From NCBI GenBank assembly GCA_002307145.1, contig DBTR01000031.1:8764-26057 (forward strand): 17,294 nt of DNA. Reading direction: 5' to 3'. The position numbers and the translations under genes are program-made. This DNA is from Rhodospirillum sp. UBA1311 (lineage in GTDB: Bacteria; Pseudomonadota; Alphaproteobacteria; Rhodospirillales; Rhodospirillaceae). Below the pieces are notes generated by a model. That model saw nothing but the letters and a program-made list of their open reading frames with translations, was not told where the DNA came from and did no database searches. This document shows, piece after piece, positions 6,421-12,856 of the stretch (positions within the stretch are counted from its first letter, which is position 1; every line of letters starts with the position of its first letter).

Positions 6421-6486
6421 GCACATGCATTGCTGCTGATAATGCCTCTCATGCTCAACCAGCGCAATAACGAGGAGGCCACGACA

Positions 6487-6750
6487 ATGTACATCTCCAA
6501 ATCCCAACGTATCGGCCTGTTGGTCGCCGCCGCCGTCACCGGAGCCGTCGCCGCGACGCCCCTGACCGCCCAGGCCGCCGACAGCGAAAAGTGCTACGGC
6601 GTTTCGGCGGCGGGCAAGAACGATTGCGCCACCGCCACCAGTTCCTGCGCCGGAACCTCGAAGATGGACCGCGACCCCCACGCCTTCATCGCCGTGCCCG
6701 CCGGCACCTGCGCCAAGATCGCGGGCGGCAGCCTCACGCCGATGAAGTAA
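6487..6750 (+). CDS. bufA: DUF2282 bufferin-type RiPP precursor (BufA-like)
   Basis: An 87-residue precursor with a Sec signal peptide (about residues 1-30, ending PLTAQA|AD). The short mature region has four cysteines at 36, 47, 54 and 75, in the settings EKCYGV, KNDCAT, SSCAGTSK and PAGTCAKI. This Cys pattern is typical of DUF2282 proteins. In characterised members (bufferins), Cys residues are modified by a DUF692 oxidase with a DUF2063 partner, and the exported peptide binds copper. The unusually long N-terminal leader is the signal peptide itself. The ATG at 6487 was chosen over an in-frame start at 6430 because GAGGAGG lies eight bases upstream and the signal peptide begins there. Modification is inferred from family knowledge. 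Confidence 0.9.
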   Translation: MYISKSQRIGLLVAAAVTGAVAATPLTAQAADSEKCYGVSAAGKNDCATATSSCAGTSKMDRDPHAFIAVPAGTCAKIAGGSLTPMK

Positions 6751-6776
6751 CCACGCCAGCCAAGGAGGAACGCGCC

Positions 6777-7649
6777 ATGACCAGTCCGATCTTCACCCTG
6801 CCGGCCCGCGCCGGAATCGGCCTGAAACCCGAGCACGTCGCCGGGCTTCTCGAAGCGCGGCCCTCCTTGGCCTTCGTCGAGGTCCATGCGGAAAACTACA
6901 TGGGCGCGGGCGGCCCGCCGCACCGCCAGCTCGCCACGATCCGCGAGGTCTATCCTCTGTCGGTGCACGGCGTCGGGCTGTCCCTCGGCGGCGACGAGCC
7001 CCTCGACCTCGACCACCTCGAAGCCCTCGCCGGGGTGGTCGAGCGCTACGAACCCGAGCAGGTGTCCGAGCACCTCGCCTGGTGCCGCATCGACGGCCAC
7101 TACCTCAACGACCTGCTGCCGATCCCCTACACCGACTACAGCCTGAACCTGATCTGCGACCACATCGACCAGACCCAGACCCGGCTGAAGCGGCGGATCC
7201 TGATCGAGAACCCCGCCGCCACCCTCTCCTATGCCGAATCCACGATGCGCGAGAGCGACTTCCTCATCGCGATGGTGAAGCAGAGCGGCTGCGGCCTGCT
7301 GCTCGACGTCAACAACCTGTTCGTCAGCGACAGCAACCTCGCGATCGGCGCGGAGGACTACATCGCCGCCCTGCCGGGCGAAGCGATCGGCGAAATCCAC
7401 CTCGCCGGGCATCACCTCAAGCAGATCGGCAACGCCGAAATTCGCATCGACGACCACGGCTCCACCGTCGCGCCCGAGGTCTGGAGCCTCTACCGCGACG
7501 TGATCGCCCGCTTCGGCCGCCGCCCGACCCTGATCGAGTGGGACACCGACGTGCCCGATCTCGAGGTGCTGCTGGCGGAAGCCCGCACCGCCGACCGCCA
7601 CGCCGAATTCGCGTCCCTCGGAGGCCATGCCGATGTCTTCGCTTCGTGA
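6777..7649 (+). CDS. bufB: DUF692 multinuclear non-heme iron oxidase (BufB-like)
   Basis: A 290-residue TIM-barrel enzyme of the MNIO family, which uses an iron cluster to modify cysteines in RiPP precursors. Conserved motifs appear in order: FVEVHAENYM (33-42), SVHGVGLSLGG (62-72), SEHLAW (97-102), IENPAATL (143-150), LLLDVNNLFVS (174-184), EIHLAGHH (206-213), DDHG (225-228) and LIEWDTDVP (252-260). The His, Glu, Asp and Asn residues expected to hold the metal ions all appear present. A strong AAGGAGG ribosome site precedes the ATG at 6777, and the gene follows the precursor by 26 bases. Its end overlaps the next gene by 23 bases, so BufB and BufC synthesis is probably coupled. Confidence 0.93.
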   Translation: MTSPIFTLPARAGIGLKPEHVAGLLEARPSLAFVEVHAENYMGAGGPPHRQLATIREVYPLSVHGVGLSLGGDEPLDLDHLEALAGVVERYEPEQVSEHLAWCRIDGHYLNDLLPIPYTDYSLNLICDHIDQTQTRLKRRILIENPAATLSYAESTMRESDFLIAMVKQSGCGLLLDVNNLFVSDSNLAIGAEDYIAALPGEAIGEIHLAGHHLKQIGNAEIRIDDHGSTVAPEVWSLYRDVIARFGRRPTLIEWDTDVPDLEVLLAEARTADRHAEFASLGGHADVFAS

Positions 7650-8409
7650 GCTGCAGCGCGCGATGCGCGACCACGCCTTCGATCGCGGCGGCACCTCGGC
7701 CACCGCCGCGATCGCCGACGTCCATGCGTTCTCGCCCGCCGAACGCCTCGGCATCCACCGCAACGCGACGCTGCTCGGGTTGGGGATGGCGCTGCGGGCG
7801 AGCTTTCCGGTGACGCTGCGGCTGGTCGGCGAGGCGTTCTTCGACCACATGGCGCGGGATTTCCTCATTGCCGCGCCGCCGCGCGACCCGCGGATGTCGC
7901 GCCTCGGCCTGGAGTTCCCGGCGTTCGTCGGCGGCTACCCGGCGGCGGCAGGCCTGCCCTATCTCTCCGACGTGGCACGGCTCGAAGTTGCCTGGACCCA
8001 CGCCTATCACGCCGCCGAGGCCGCGCCGCTGCCCCCCGAGGCGCTGCTGACCTTCCCCGAGGAACGCCTCGGCGAGGTGGTGTTGACGCCGCTGCCGTCG
8101 CTGCGCTTCGTCGCCTCGGCCTATCCGGTCGCCGCGATCTGGCACGCCAACCAGCCGCACCATCCCGAGCCCGAGGCGATCAGCCTCGACGCGGGCGGCG
8201 AGATGGCGGTGGTCTGGCGGCCCGGCGACACGGTCCGGGTGCAGGCGCTCGGCAACGGCGCGTTCACCTTCGTGATGGCGCTCGCCACCGGCCAATCCCT
8301 CGACACCGCCTGGGCGGGCGCGCTCGCCCTCGCCCCGGATTTCCAGCTCATCCCCGAACTCCAGGCGCTGCTCACCGCACGCTGGTTCAGCGAGGCTCGA
8401 CTGCCATGA
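7627..8409 (+). CDS. bufC: DUF2063 partner protein of the DUF692 oxidase (BufC-like)
   Basis: A 260-residue protein with the DUF2063 N-terminal domain: LRELQRAMRDHAF, AERLGIHRNATLLGLGMALRASFPVTLRLVGEAFFDHMARDF, and LPYLSDVARLEVAWTHAYHAAEA. In bufferin and related pathways this partner is thought to present the precursor leader to the oxidase. The C-terminal half (from about residue 140) looks like a separate beta-rich domain and is less conserved in general. The start is ATG 7627, with GGAGG just upstream; a second ATG lies two codons in. It overlaps the oxidase gene at its start and the DoxX gene in an ATGA at its end (8406-8409), which marks a tight operon. Confidence 0.9.
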   Translation: MPMSSLRELQRAMRDHAFDRGGTSATAAIADVHAFSPAERLGIHRNATLLGLGMALRASFPVTLRLVGEAFFDHMARDFLIAAPPRDPRMSRLGLEFPAFVGGYPAAAGLPYLSDVARLEVAWTHAYHAAEAAPLPPEALLTFPEERLGEVVLTPLPSLRFVASAYPVAAIWHANQPHHPEPEAISLDAGGEMAVVWRPGDTVRVQALGNGAFTFVMALATGQSLDTAWAGALALAPDFQLIPELQALLTARWFSEARLP

Positions 8410-8867
8410 CCGAAGCCATCCCCCGCATCCGCCAACCGCTCGCCGCCATCCTCCACGCCCTCGAGGCCCAGCCCTATTGGATCCACGGCCTGCTCTGCCG
8501 CTGGGGCATCGCCGCGATCTTCTGGCGCTCGGCCCGCACCAAGGTGCACGACTGGTTCACCATCAACGACAGCACCTACTTCCTCTTCCAGGACGAATAC
8601 AAGGTGCCGCTGCTACCGCCCGACGTCGCGGCGGTGATGGCGACGACGATGGAGCACACCGGTGCGATCCTGCTGTTCCTCGGCCTCGCCTCGCGCCTCG
8701 CGGCGAGCGCGCTCTTCGGCATGACCCTGGTGATCGAGATTTTCGTCTACCCCGGAAGCTGGCCCGATCACCTGCTCTGGGCGTCGGCGTTGGTGTTCGT
8801 CATCCTGCGCGGACCGGGCGCGGTTTCGCTCGACGCGCCGATCCGCAGGCGCTTCCTCGGCGAATAA
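8406..8867 (+). CDS. bufD: DoxX-family membrane protein (BufD-like)
   Basis: A 153-residue protein with about four membrane segments (near 27-42, 75-97, 98-113 and 122-138) and the DoxX pattern, including FWRSARTKVHDW and a C-terminal LLWASALVFVILRGPGAVSLD. DoxX proteins are frequent last members of DUF2282/DUF692/DUF2063 operons; a redox role at the membrane has been proposed, but the reaction is not known. It overlaps bufC by four bases. No T-rich terminator follows; instead, an inverted repeat begins eight bases after the stop and reaches the ribosome site of the LysR gene. Confidence 0.88.
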   Translation: MTEAIPRIRQPLAAILHALEAQPYWIHGLLCRWGIAAIFWRSARTKVHDWFTINDSTYFLFQDEYKVPLLPPDVAAVMATTMEHTGAILLFLGLASRLAASALFGMTLVIEIFVYPGSWPDHLLWASALVFVILRGPGAVSLDAPIRRRFLGE

Positions 8868-8874
8868 TCCTTGC

Positions 8875-8927
8875 GCCTCGGCCGAACATGCCTAATGCTT
8901 GAAAACTTGAAGAAATACGGCCGAGGC
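8875..8927 (+). promoter_or_regulatory. perfect 10-base inverted repeat spanning the bufD-LysR gap
   Basis: GCCTCGGCCG at 8875-8884 is the exact reverse complement of CGGCCGAGGC at 8918-8927, separated by 33 AT-richer bases. The right arm contains the GAGG ribosome site of the LysR gene, six bases before its ATG. It may be an operator, a read-through attenuator or a translation-blocking stem; the sequence does not decide. Confidence 0.6.
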
Positions 8928-8932
8928 ACACC

Positions 8933-9811
8933 ATGGAAATGCATCAGGTCCGTTACTTCGTGGCCCTGTGCGAGACGCTCAACTTCACCCGCGCCGCCGA
9001 GGCCTGCCACGTTGCGCAGCCCTCCCTGACCAAGGCGATCCAGAAGCTCGAGGACGAACTCGGCGGGCCGATGTTCAGCCGCGAGCGCGGCCTCACCCAC
9101 CTCACCGACCTCGGCCGCCTGATGCGCCCGCACCTCGAGGCGATGTACGAGGCGAGCGAGGCGGCGCGGATCGAGGCGCAGAGCTTTCGCACCCTCGAAA
9201 AGGCGAACCTGCGCATCGGCGCGATGTGCACCATCGGCCCGACGCGGCTGATCGGCTTCTTCAAGACCTTCCGCGCCCGCGTTCCCTCGGCGGTGCTCAA
9301 CCTCCACGACGCGCCGGGCACCAAGCTCGCCGAAATGCTGCTCGCGGGCGACCTCGACGCGGCGCTGATCGCCCTGCCCAAGCTCCCCGATCGCTTCGAC
9401 ACCCTGCCGCTTTATTCCGAGCGCTACGTCGTCGCCTTCCGCCCCGGGCATCGCTTCGAGGCGATGGAGACGGTGCCGCTCGCCGAGCTCAATACCGAGG
9501 ACTACCTCAACCGCGTCAACTGCGAGTACCCGGAATATTTCGCCTCCCTCGGCATCCCCGACCCCGCCGCCGACTGCAACGTCTGCTACGAGACCGAGCG
9601 CGAAGACTGGATCCAGGCGATGATCCTTGCCGGAATGGGCTGCTGCGTCACGCCCGAGTTCCTGCCGATGATCCCCGGAATCGCGACGCGCGCCCTCACC
9701 GATCCGGAGATTTCGCGCAACGTCGTCCTCGCCACCGTCTCCGGGCGCAGGCATTCCCCGGCGCTCTCCGCCTTCGTCACCCTCGCCCGCCGCCACGACT
9801 GGAGCAGCTAA
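8933..9811 (+). CDS. LysR-family transcriptional regulator, cysteine-rich effector domain
   Basis: A 292-residue LysR regulator. The N-terminal winged helix-turn-helix is clear (VRYFVALCETLNFTRAAEACHVAQPSLTKAIQKLEDELGGPMFSR, with the recognition helix around 29-40). The C-terminal substrate-binding fold has eight domain blocks ending around residue 270. The effector half holds five cysteines (197, 215, 218, 237, 238), including CNVC and an adjacent CC pair. OxyR-type regulators use a pair of cysteines in a similar stretch, so redox or metal sensing is possible but unproven. The ATG at 8933 has GAGG just upstream. It lies 65 bases after the bufferin operon on the same strand; whether it controls that operon is unknown. 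Confidence 0.92.
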   Translation: MEMHQVRYFVALCETLNFTRAAEACHVAQPSLTKAIQKLEDELGGPMFSRERGLTHLTDLGRLMRPHLEAMYEASEAARIEAQSFRTLEKANLRIGAMCTIGPTRLIGFFKTFRARVPSAVLNLHDAPGTKLAEMLLAGDLDAALIALPKLPDRFDTLPLYSERYVVAFRPGHRFEAMETVPLAELNTEDYLNRVNCEYPEYFASLGIPDPAADCNVCYETEREDWIQAMILAGMGCCVTPEFLPMIPGIATRALTDPEISRNVVLATVSGRRHSPALSAFVTLARRHDWSS

Positions 9812-9825
9812 ATCCGCTTCGGGGC

Positions 9826-9854
9826 TTGGCAATCCGCCCGTCCGCGCCTAGGTT
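9826..9854 (+). promoter_or_regulatory. candidate sigma70-type promoter for the AbrB-family gene
   Basis: TTGGCA (9826-9831) and TAGGTT (9849-9854) are spaced by exactly 17 bases and lie 36 bases before the ATG at 9890. The -10 is a partial match only. Confidence 0.4.
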
Positions 9855-9889
9855 CGGGGGGCATAACGTAGTCCGGAATCTCCATTTTC

Positions 9890-10945
9890 ATGTTCGCCCG
9901 CCTCGGCACCCGGCAGCAATGGGCCCTCCTGCTGATCGCTTCGATCGCGGTGACCGCGACGCTGCGCCTCGCCACGCTCCCCGGCGCGCTGCTCCTCGGC
10001 CCGATGGCGACCGCGATCGCTTTCGCCATCGGCGGGGTCAAGCTCGCGGTGCCGCGCCGTGCCTACGCGATGGCGCAAGGGATCGTCGGCGCGATGATGG
10101 CGGGCGCGGTGACCCCCGCGATCGTCCAGACCTTCCTCCACAATTGGGCGCTGTTCTTCTCCGTGGTGTTCGCCACCCTGGTGGCGAGCGGCGTAGTCGG
10201 CTGGGCGATGAGCCGCTGGCACGTCCTGCCCGGCACCGCCGCGATCTGGGGCAGCTCGCCCGGCGCCGCCTCGGCGATGGTGGTGATGGCGGAGCAGTTC
10301 GGCGCGGACGTCCGCATCGTCGCGTTCATGCAGTACCTGCGCGTCCTCTGCGTCGCGCTTTCCGCCGCGCTGATCGCCCATTTCGCCGGCGCGTCGAACA
10401 CCCACGCCGCCACCGACTGGTTCGCCGTACCCGATCCGCTCCGCCTCGGCGAGACCCTGCTTCTGATCGGCGGCGGCATGGTGGTGGGCAAGCTCCTGCG
10501 CCTGCCCTCGGGCGCGATGCTCGGGCCGCTGATGATCGGCGCGGTGCTGCGCGGCCTGGGGCTGATCGACATCATGCTGCCGCCGCCGCTGCTGCTCGTC
10601 GCCTTCGCCACCATCGGCTGGGTCGTCGGCCTGCGCTTCACCGCCGAGATTCTCCGCACCGTCGCCGCCAAGCTGCCCCACATGCTCGCTTCGATCCTGC
10701 TGCTGATGGGGTTCTGCGCGCTGATCGCCTGGGGCCTCACCCACCTGCTCGGTATCGACATGCTCACCGCCTACCTCGCCACCAGCCCCGGCGGCGCGGA
10801 TTCGATCGCGATCATCGCCGCGTCGACCAACGTCGACCTCGGCTTCGTGCTGGCGTTCCAGACCGTACGGCTGATCATCGTGATCCTCATCGGACCGATG
10901 ATCGCGCGGCGCGTCGCTCGCGCCATGGGGCACGCCCCCAGCTGA
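9890..10945 (+). CDS. AbrB-family (duplicated domain) inner-membrane protein
   Basis: A 351-residue, very hydrophobic protein with about ten membrane segments. It shows the internal duplication typical of the AbrB membrane family (PF05145), often misnamed 'ammonia monooxygenase'. Matching elements occur in each half: LPGALLLGPMATAIAF with WGSSPGAASAMVVMAEQFGADVR in the first, and LPSGAMLGPLMIGAVLRG with YLATSPGGADSIAIIAAS in the second. The transported substrate is not known. A candidate promoter sits upstream. Its TGA is immediately followed, with no gap, by the stop codon of the convergent LysR gene. Confidence 0.88.
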   Translation: MFARLGTRQQWALLLIASIAVTATLRLATLPGALLLGPMATAIAFAIGGVKLAVPRRAYAMAQGIVGAMMAGAVTPAIVQTFLHNWALFFSVVFATLVASGVVGWAMSRWHVLPGTAAIWGSSPGAASAMVVMAEQFGADVRIVAFMQYLRVLCVALSAALIAHFAGASNTHAATDWFAVPDPLRLGETLLLIGGGMVVGKLLRLPSGAMLGPLMIGAVLRGLGLIDIMLPPPLLLVAFATIGWVVGLRFTAEILRTVAAKLPHMLASILLLMGFCALIAWGLTHLLGIDMLTAYLATSPGGADSIAIIAASTNVDLGFVLAFQTVRLIIVILIGPMIARRVARAMGHAPS

Positions 10946-11794
10946 TCAACGCGCGGCCACGACTTCGGCGAGAAAATCCATGACGGCCCGGATGCGCGGC
11001 GCATGGCGCAAGTCATCATGCACGGCCATCCAGATTTCCCGATGCGGCGGCGGTCCGTCGCACGGAACCGCAACGAGGCCGCTCGTCGGCGCAACCATGA
11101 ACTCGGGCAGCAGTGCGATGCCAAGTCCGGCCCGCGCGGCCTCCCGCAAGATGCCGAACTCGTTGCTCCGGAACGCCACCGCGCGATCCGCCCGATAAGA
11201 CGCGAACCACTCCTCCTGGTGCAGGCGCGCGGTCAATCCGTCGCGCACGATGAATTCCCATTCGGCTTCGGATCGCGCTTCGAGATACGCGGGCGTGGCG
11301 AACAGATTGAACGCAAGATCGCCGAGCTTCCTCCCGATCAGGCCATCCTGGGTCGGGCGCATCAGCCTGAGCGCAATATCCGCCTCGCGCCGATCGAGAT
11401 CGACGTATGCCTGTTCGCCATGAAGTTCGAGAACGATGCCCGGATGGAAACGGCGTAGCGCCGCCACCCGGGGCACCAGCACATGCCGGGAAAACGCAGG
11501 CGGCGCACTCACCCGGACCGTCCCGGCCAGGCCCGCGTCCATGCCGCGCGCCGCACGCATCACTCCGTGCGCCTCGCTCCGCATCGCCGCGCCGATGGCC
11601 GCGATCCGTCGTCCTTCCTCCGTCAGGATCACGGCGCGCGGCAACCGGTCGACGAGGCGCACGCCAAGGGCAGACTCAAGGGCAGCGACACGACGTGCCA
11701 CGGTGGTGTGGTCAAGGTCGAGCGCACGCGCCGCGGCGGAAAAACTGCCGGTTTCGGCAAGACAGAGGAAATGGCGAAGATCGTCCCAATTCAT
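10946..11794 (-). CDS. LysR-family transcriptional regulator, divergent from the quinone oxidoreductase
   Basis: A 282-residue LysR regulator starting MNWDDLRHFLCLAETGSFSAAARALDLDHTTVARRVAALE, a variant of the DNA-binding domain common in the subgroup that begins MNWDDLR. The effector domain follows from about residue 90 (VRVSAPPAFSRHVLVPRVAALR). The gene diverges from a quinone oxidoreductase across a 96-base gap containing a small palindrome, the classic arrangement for a LysR protein controlling its neighbour and itself. The effector is unknown. Its body is slightly less GC-biased than the neighbouring genes, which could mean later acquisition, but the difference is mild. Confidence 0.93.
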   Translation of the reverse strand: MNWDDLRHFLCLAETGSFSAAARALDLDHTTVARRVAALESALGVRLVDRLPRAVILTEEGRRIAAIGAAMRSEAHGVMRAARGMDAGLAGTVRVSAPPAFSRHVLVPRVAALRRFHPGIVLELHGEQAYVDLDRREADIALRLMRPTQDGLIGRKLGDLAFNLFATPAYLEARSEAEWEFIVRDGLTARLHQEEWFASYRADRAVAFRSNEFGILREAARAGLGIALLPEFMVAPTSGLVAVPCDGPPPHREIWMAVHDDLRHAPRIRAVMDFLAEVVAAR

Positions 11795-11804
11795 GTGTGA
11801 AAAT

Positions 11805-11816
11805 CCTCATAAGAGG
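11805..11816. promoter_or_regulatory. palindrome in the LysR/quinone oxidoreductase divergent gap
   Basis: CCTC-ATAA-GAGG is a perfect four-base dyad 11 bases from the LysR start codon, nested within GAAAA...TTTTC arms (11799-11825 region). Position and symmetry fit a binding site for the divergently encoded LysR protein. Confidence 0.4.
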
Positions 11817-11890
11817 TGTGTTTTCGAGGAATACTCCACAATGCGCCGATGCGCTATATCTCGCGGATCACCCCATGCAAAGGACATCCG

Positions 11891-12856
11891 ATGGACACCG
11901 TCATCCGCATCGACCGCACCGGCGGCCCCGAAGTCCTCGAACTCCGCGAGATCACCCTGCCACCGCCCGGCGCGGGCGAGGTGCGGGTGCGGCAGACCGA
12001 GGTCGGCGTCAACTTCGTCGATATCTACTTCCGCTCCGGTCTCTATCCGATCGCCGGATTTCCCTCCGGGATCGGCCAGGAAGCCGCAGGCGTGATCGAA
12101 ACGGTCGGAAACGGCGTCGTCGGCCTCGCCCCCGGCGACCGGGTCGGCTACATCGGTGGCGGCAACGGCAGCTACGCCTCGGCGCGCAACCTGCCCGCCG
12201 ACCGCCTGCTCAAGCTCCCTGAGGAAATTTCCACCCGCCTCGCCGCGGCCTCGCTGCTGCGCGGCATGACCGCCCACATGCTGTTCGACCGGACGTTCAA
12301 GGCCGAGGCCGGGCAAAGCGTGCTGATCCACGCGGCGGCGGGCGGCGTCGGACTGCTCGCGAGCCAATGGGCGAAGGCGAAGGGCCTCACCACCATCGGC
12401 ACCGTAAGCTCACCGGAGAAGGCGGAACTCGCCAAGGCCCACGGGCTCGACCATGCGATCCTCTACCGCAGCGACGATTTCGTCGCGGCGGCCAAGGACC
12501 TCACCGACGGCAAGGGGGTGAACTTCGCGATCGACGGCATCGGCGGCGACACCCTCTCCCGCACCCTCGCCGCGCTCGCCCCCGACGGCATCGCAGCGAG
12601 CATCGGCCAAGCCTCGGGCGTCGCGCCGCCGGTACCGGTCGCGGCGTTGGCCGGAATTTTCCTCACCCGGCCGAGCGTGGTCGCGCTCGCCAATCGCCCG
12701 GAGGCCTATCGTGCGGCGGCCGACGCGCTGTTCGCGATGCTGAAATCCGGATTGAAGGTGGAAATCGGCGCGGAGTTCCCGCTCCACGCGGCGGCGCGCG
12801 CCCACGAACTGCTCGCGGGCGGCAAGACCACCGGCTCGACTCTATTGATTCCCTGA
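11891..12856 (+). CDS. zinc-independent NADPH:quinone oxidoreductase (MDR superfamily)
   Basis: A 321-residue member of the medium-chain dehydrogenase/reductase family, quinone oxidoreductase branch, which reduces quinones with NADPH and has no catalytic zinc. The start MDTVIRIDRTGGPEVLEL, the signature VGVNFVDIYFRSGLYP (38-53), GQEAAGVIETVG, and the nucleotide-binding HAAAGGVGLLASQWAK (147-162) are all present. No cysteine occurs in the protein, consistent with absence of zinc. The ATG at 11891 is preceded by an AAAGGACA ribosome site; upstream in-frame codons to 11816 run through the regulatory gap and are rejected. Its last 15 bases overlap the end of the convergent O-antigen ligase-like gene. 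Confidence 0.92.
   Translation: MDTVIRIDRTGGPEVLELREITLPPPGAGEVRVRQTEVGVNFVDIYFRSGLYPIAGFPSGIGQEAAGVIETVGNGVVGLAPGDRVGYIGGGNGSYASARNLPADRLLKLPEEISTRLAAASLLRGMTAHMLFDRTFKAEAGQSVLIHAAAGGVGLLASQWAKAKGLTTIGTVSSPEKAELAKAHGLDHAILYRSDDFVAAAKDLTDGKGVNFAIDGIGGDTLSRTLAALAPDGIAASIGQASGVAPPVPVAALAGIFLTRPSVVALANRPEAYRAAADALFAMLKSGLKVEIGAEFPLHAAARAHELLAGGKTTGSTLLIP

Noticed and set aside
5229..6539. Long minus-strand reading frame (436 codons)
   Set aside because: Antisense shadow of thiE, the MXKDX gene and the bufferin precursor start; low-complexity His/Arg/Gly-rich translation with no domain.
8768..9832. Minus-strand reading frame of 354 codons
   Set aside because: Antisense to the LysR gene, whose helix-turn-helix and effector domain are clear; the antisense product is rich in Arg/Glu/Gly without recognisable motifs.
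9848..10933. 361-codon minus-strand reading frame opposite the AbrB-family gene
   Set aside because: The plus-strand product has membrane segments and family motifs; the antisense one is a charged low-complexity artefact.
8968..10983. 671-codon plus-strand reading frame
   Set aside because: Frame-shifted shadow running through the LysR and AbrB-family genes; Arg/Pro-rich translation is an artefact of high GC content.
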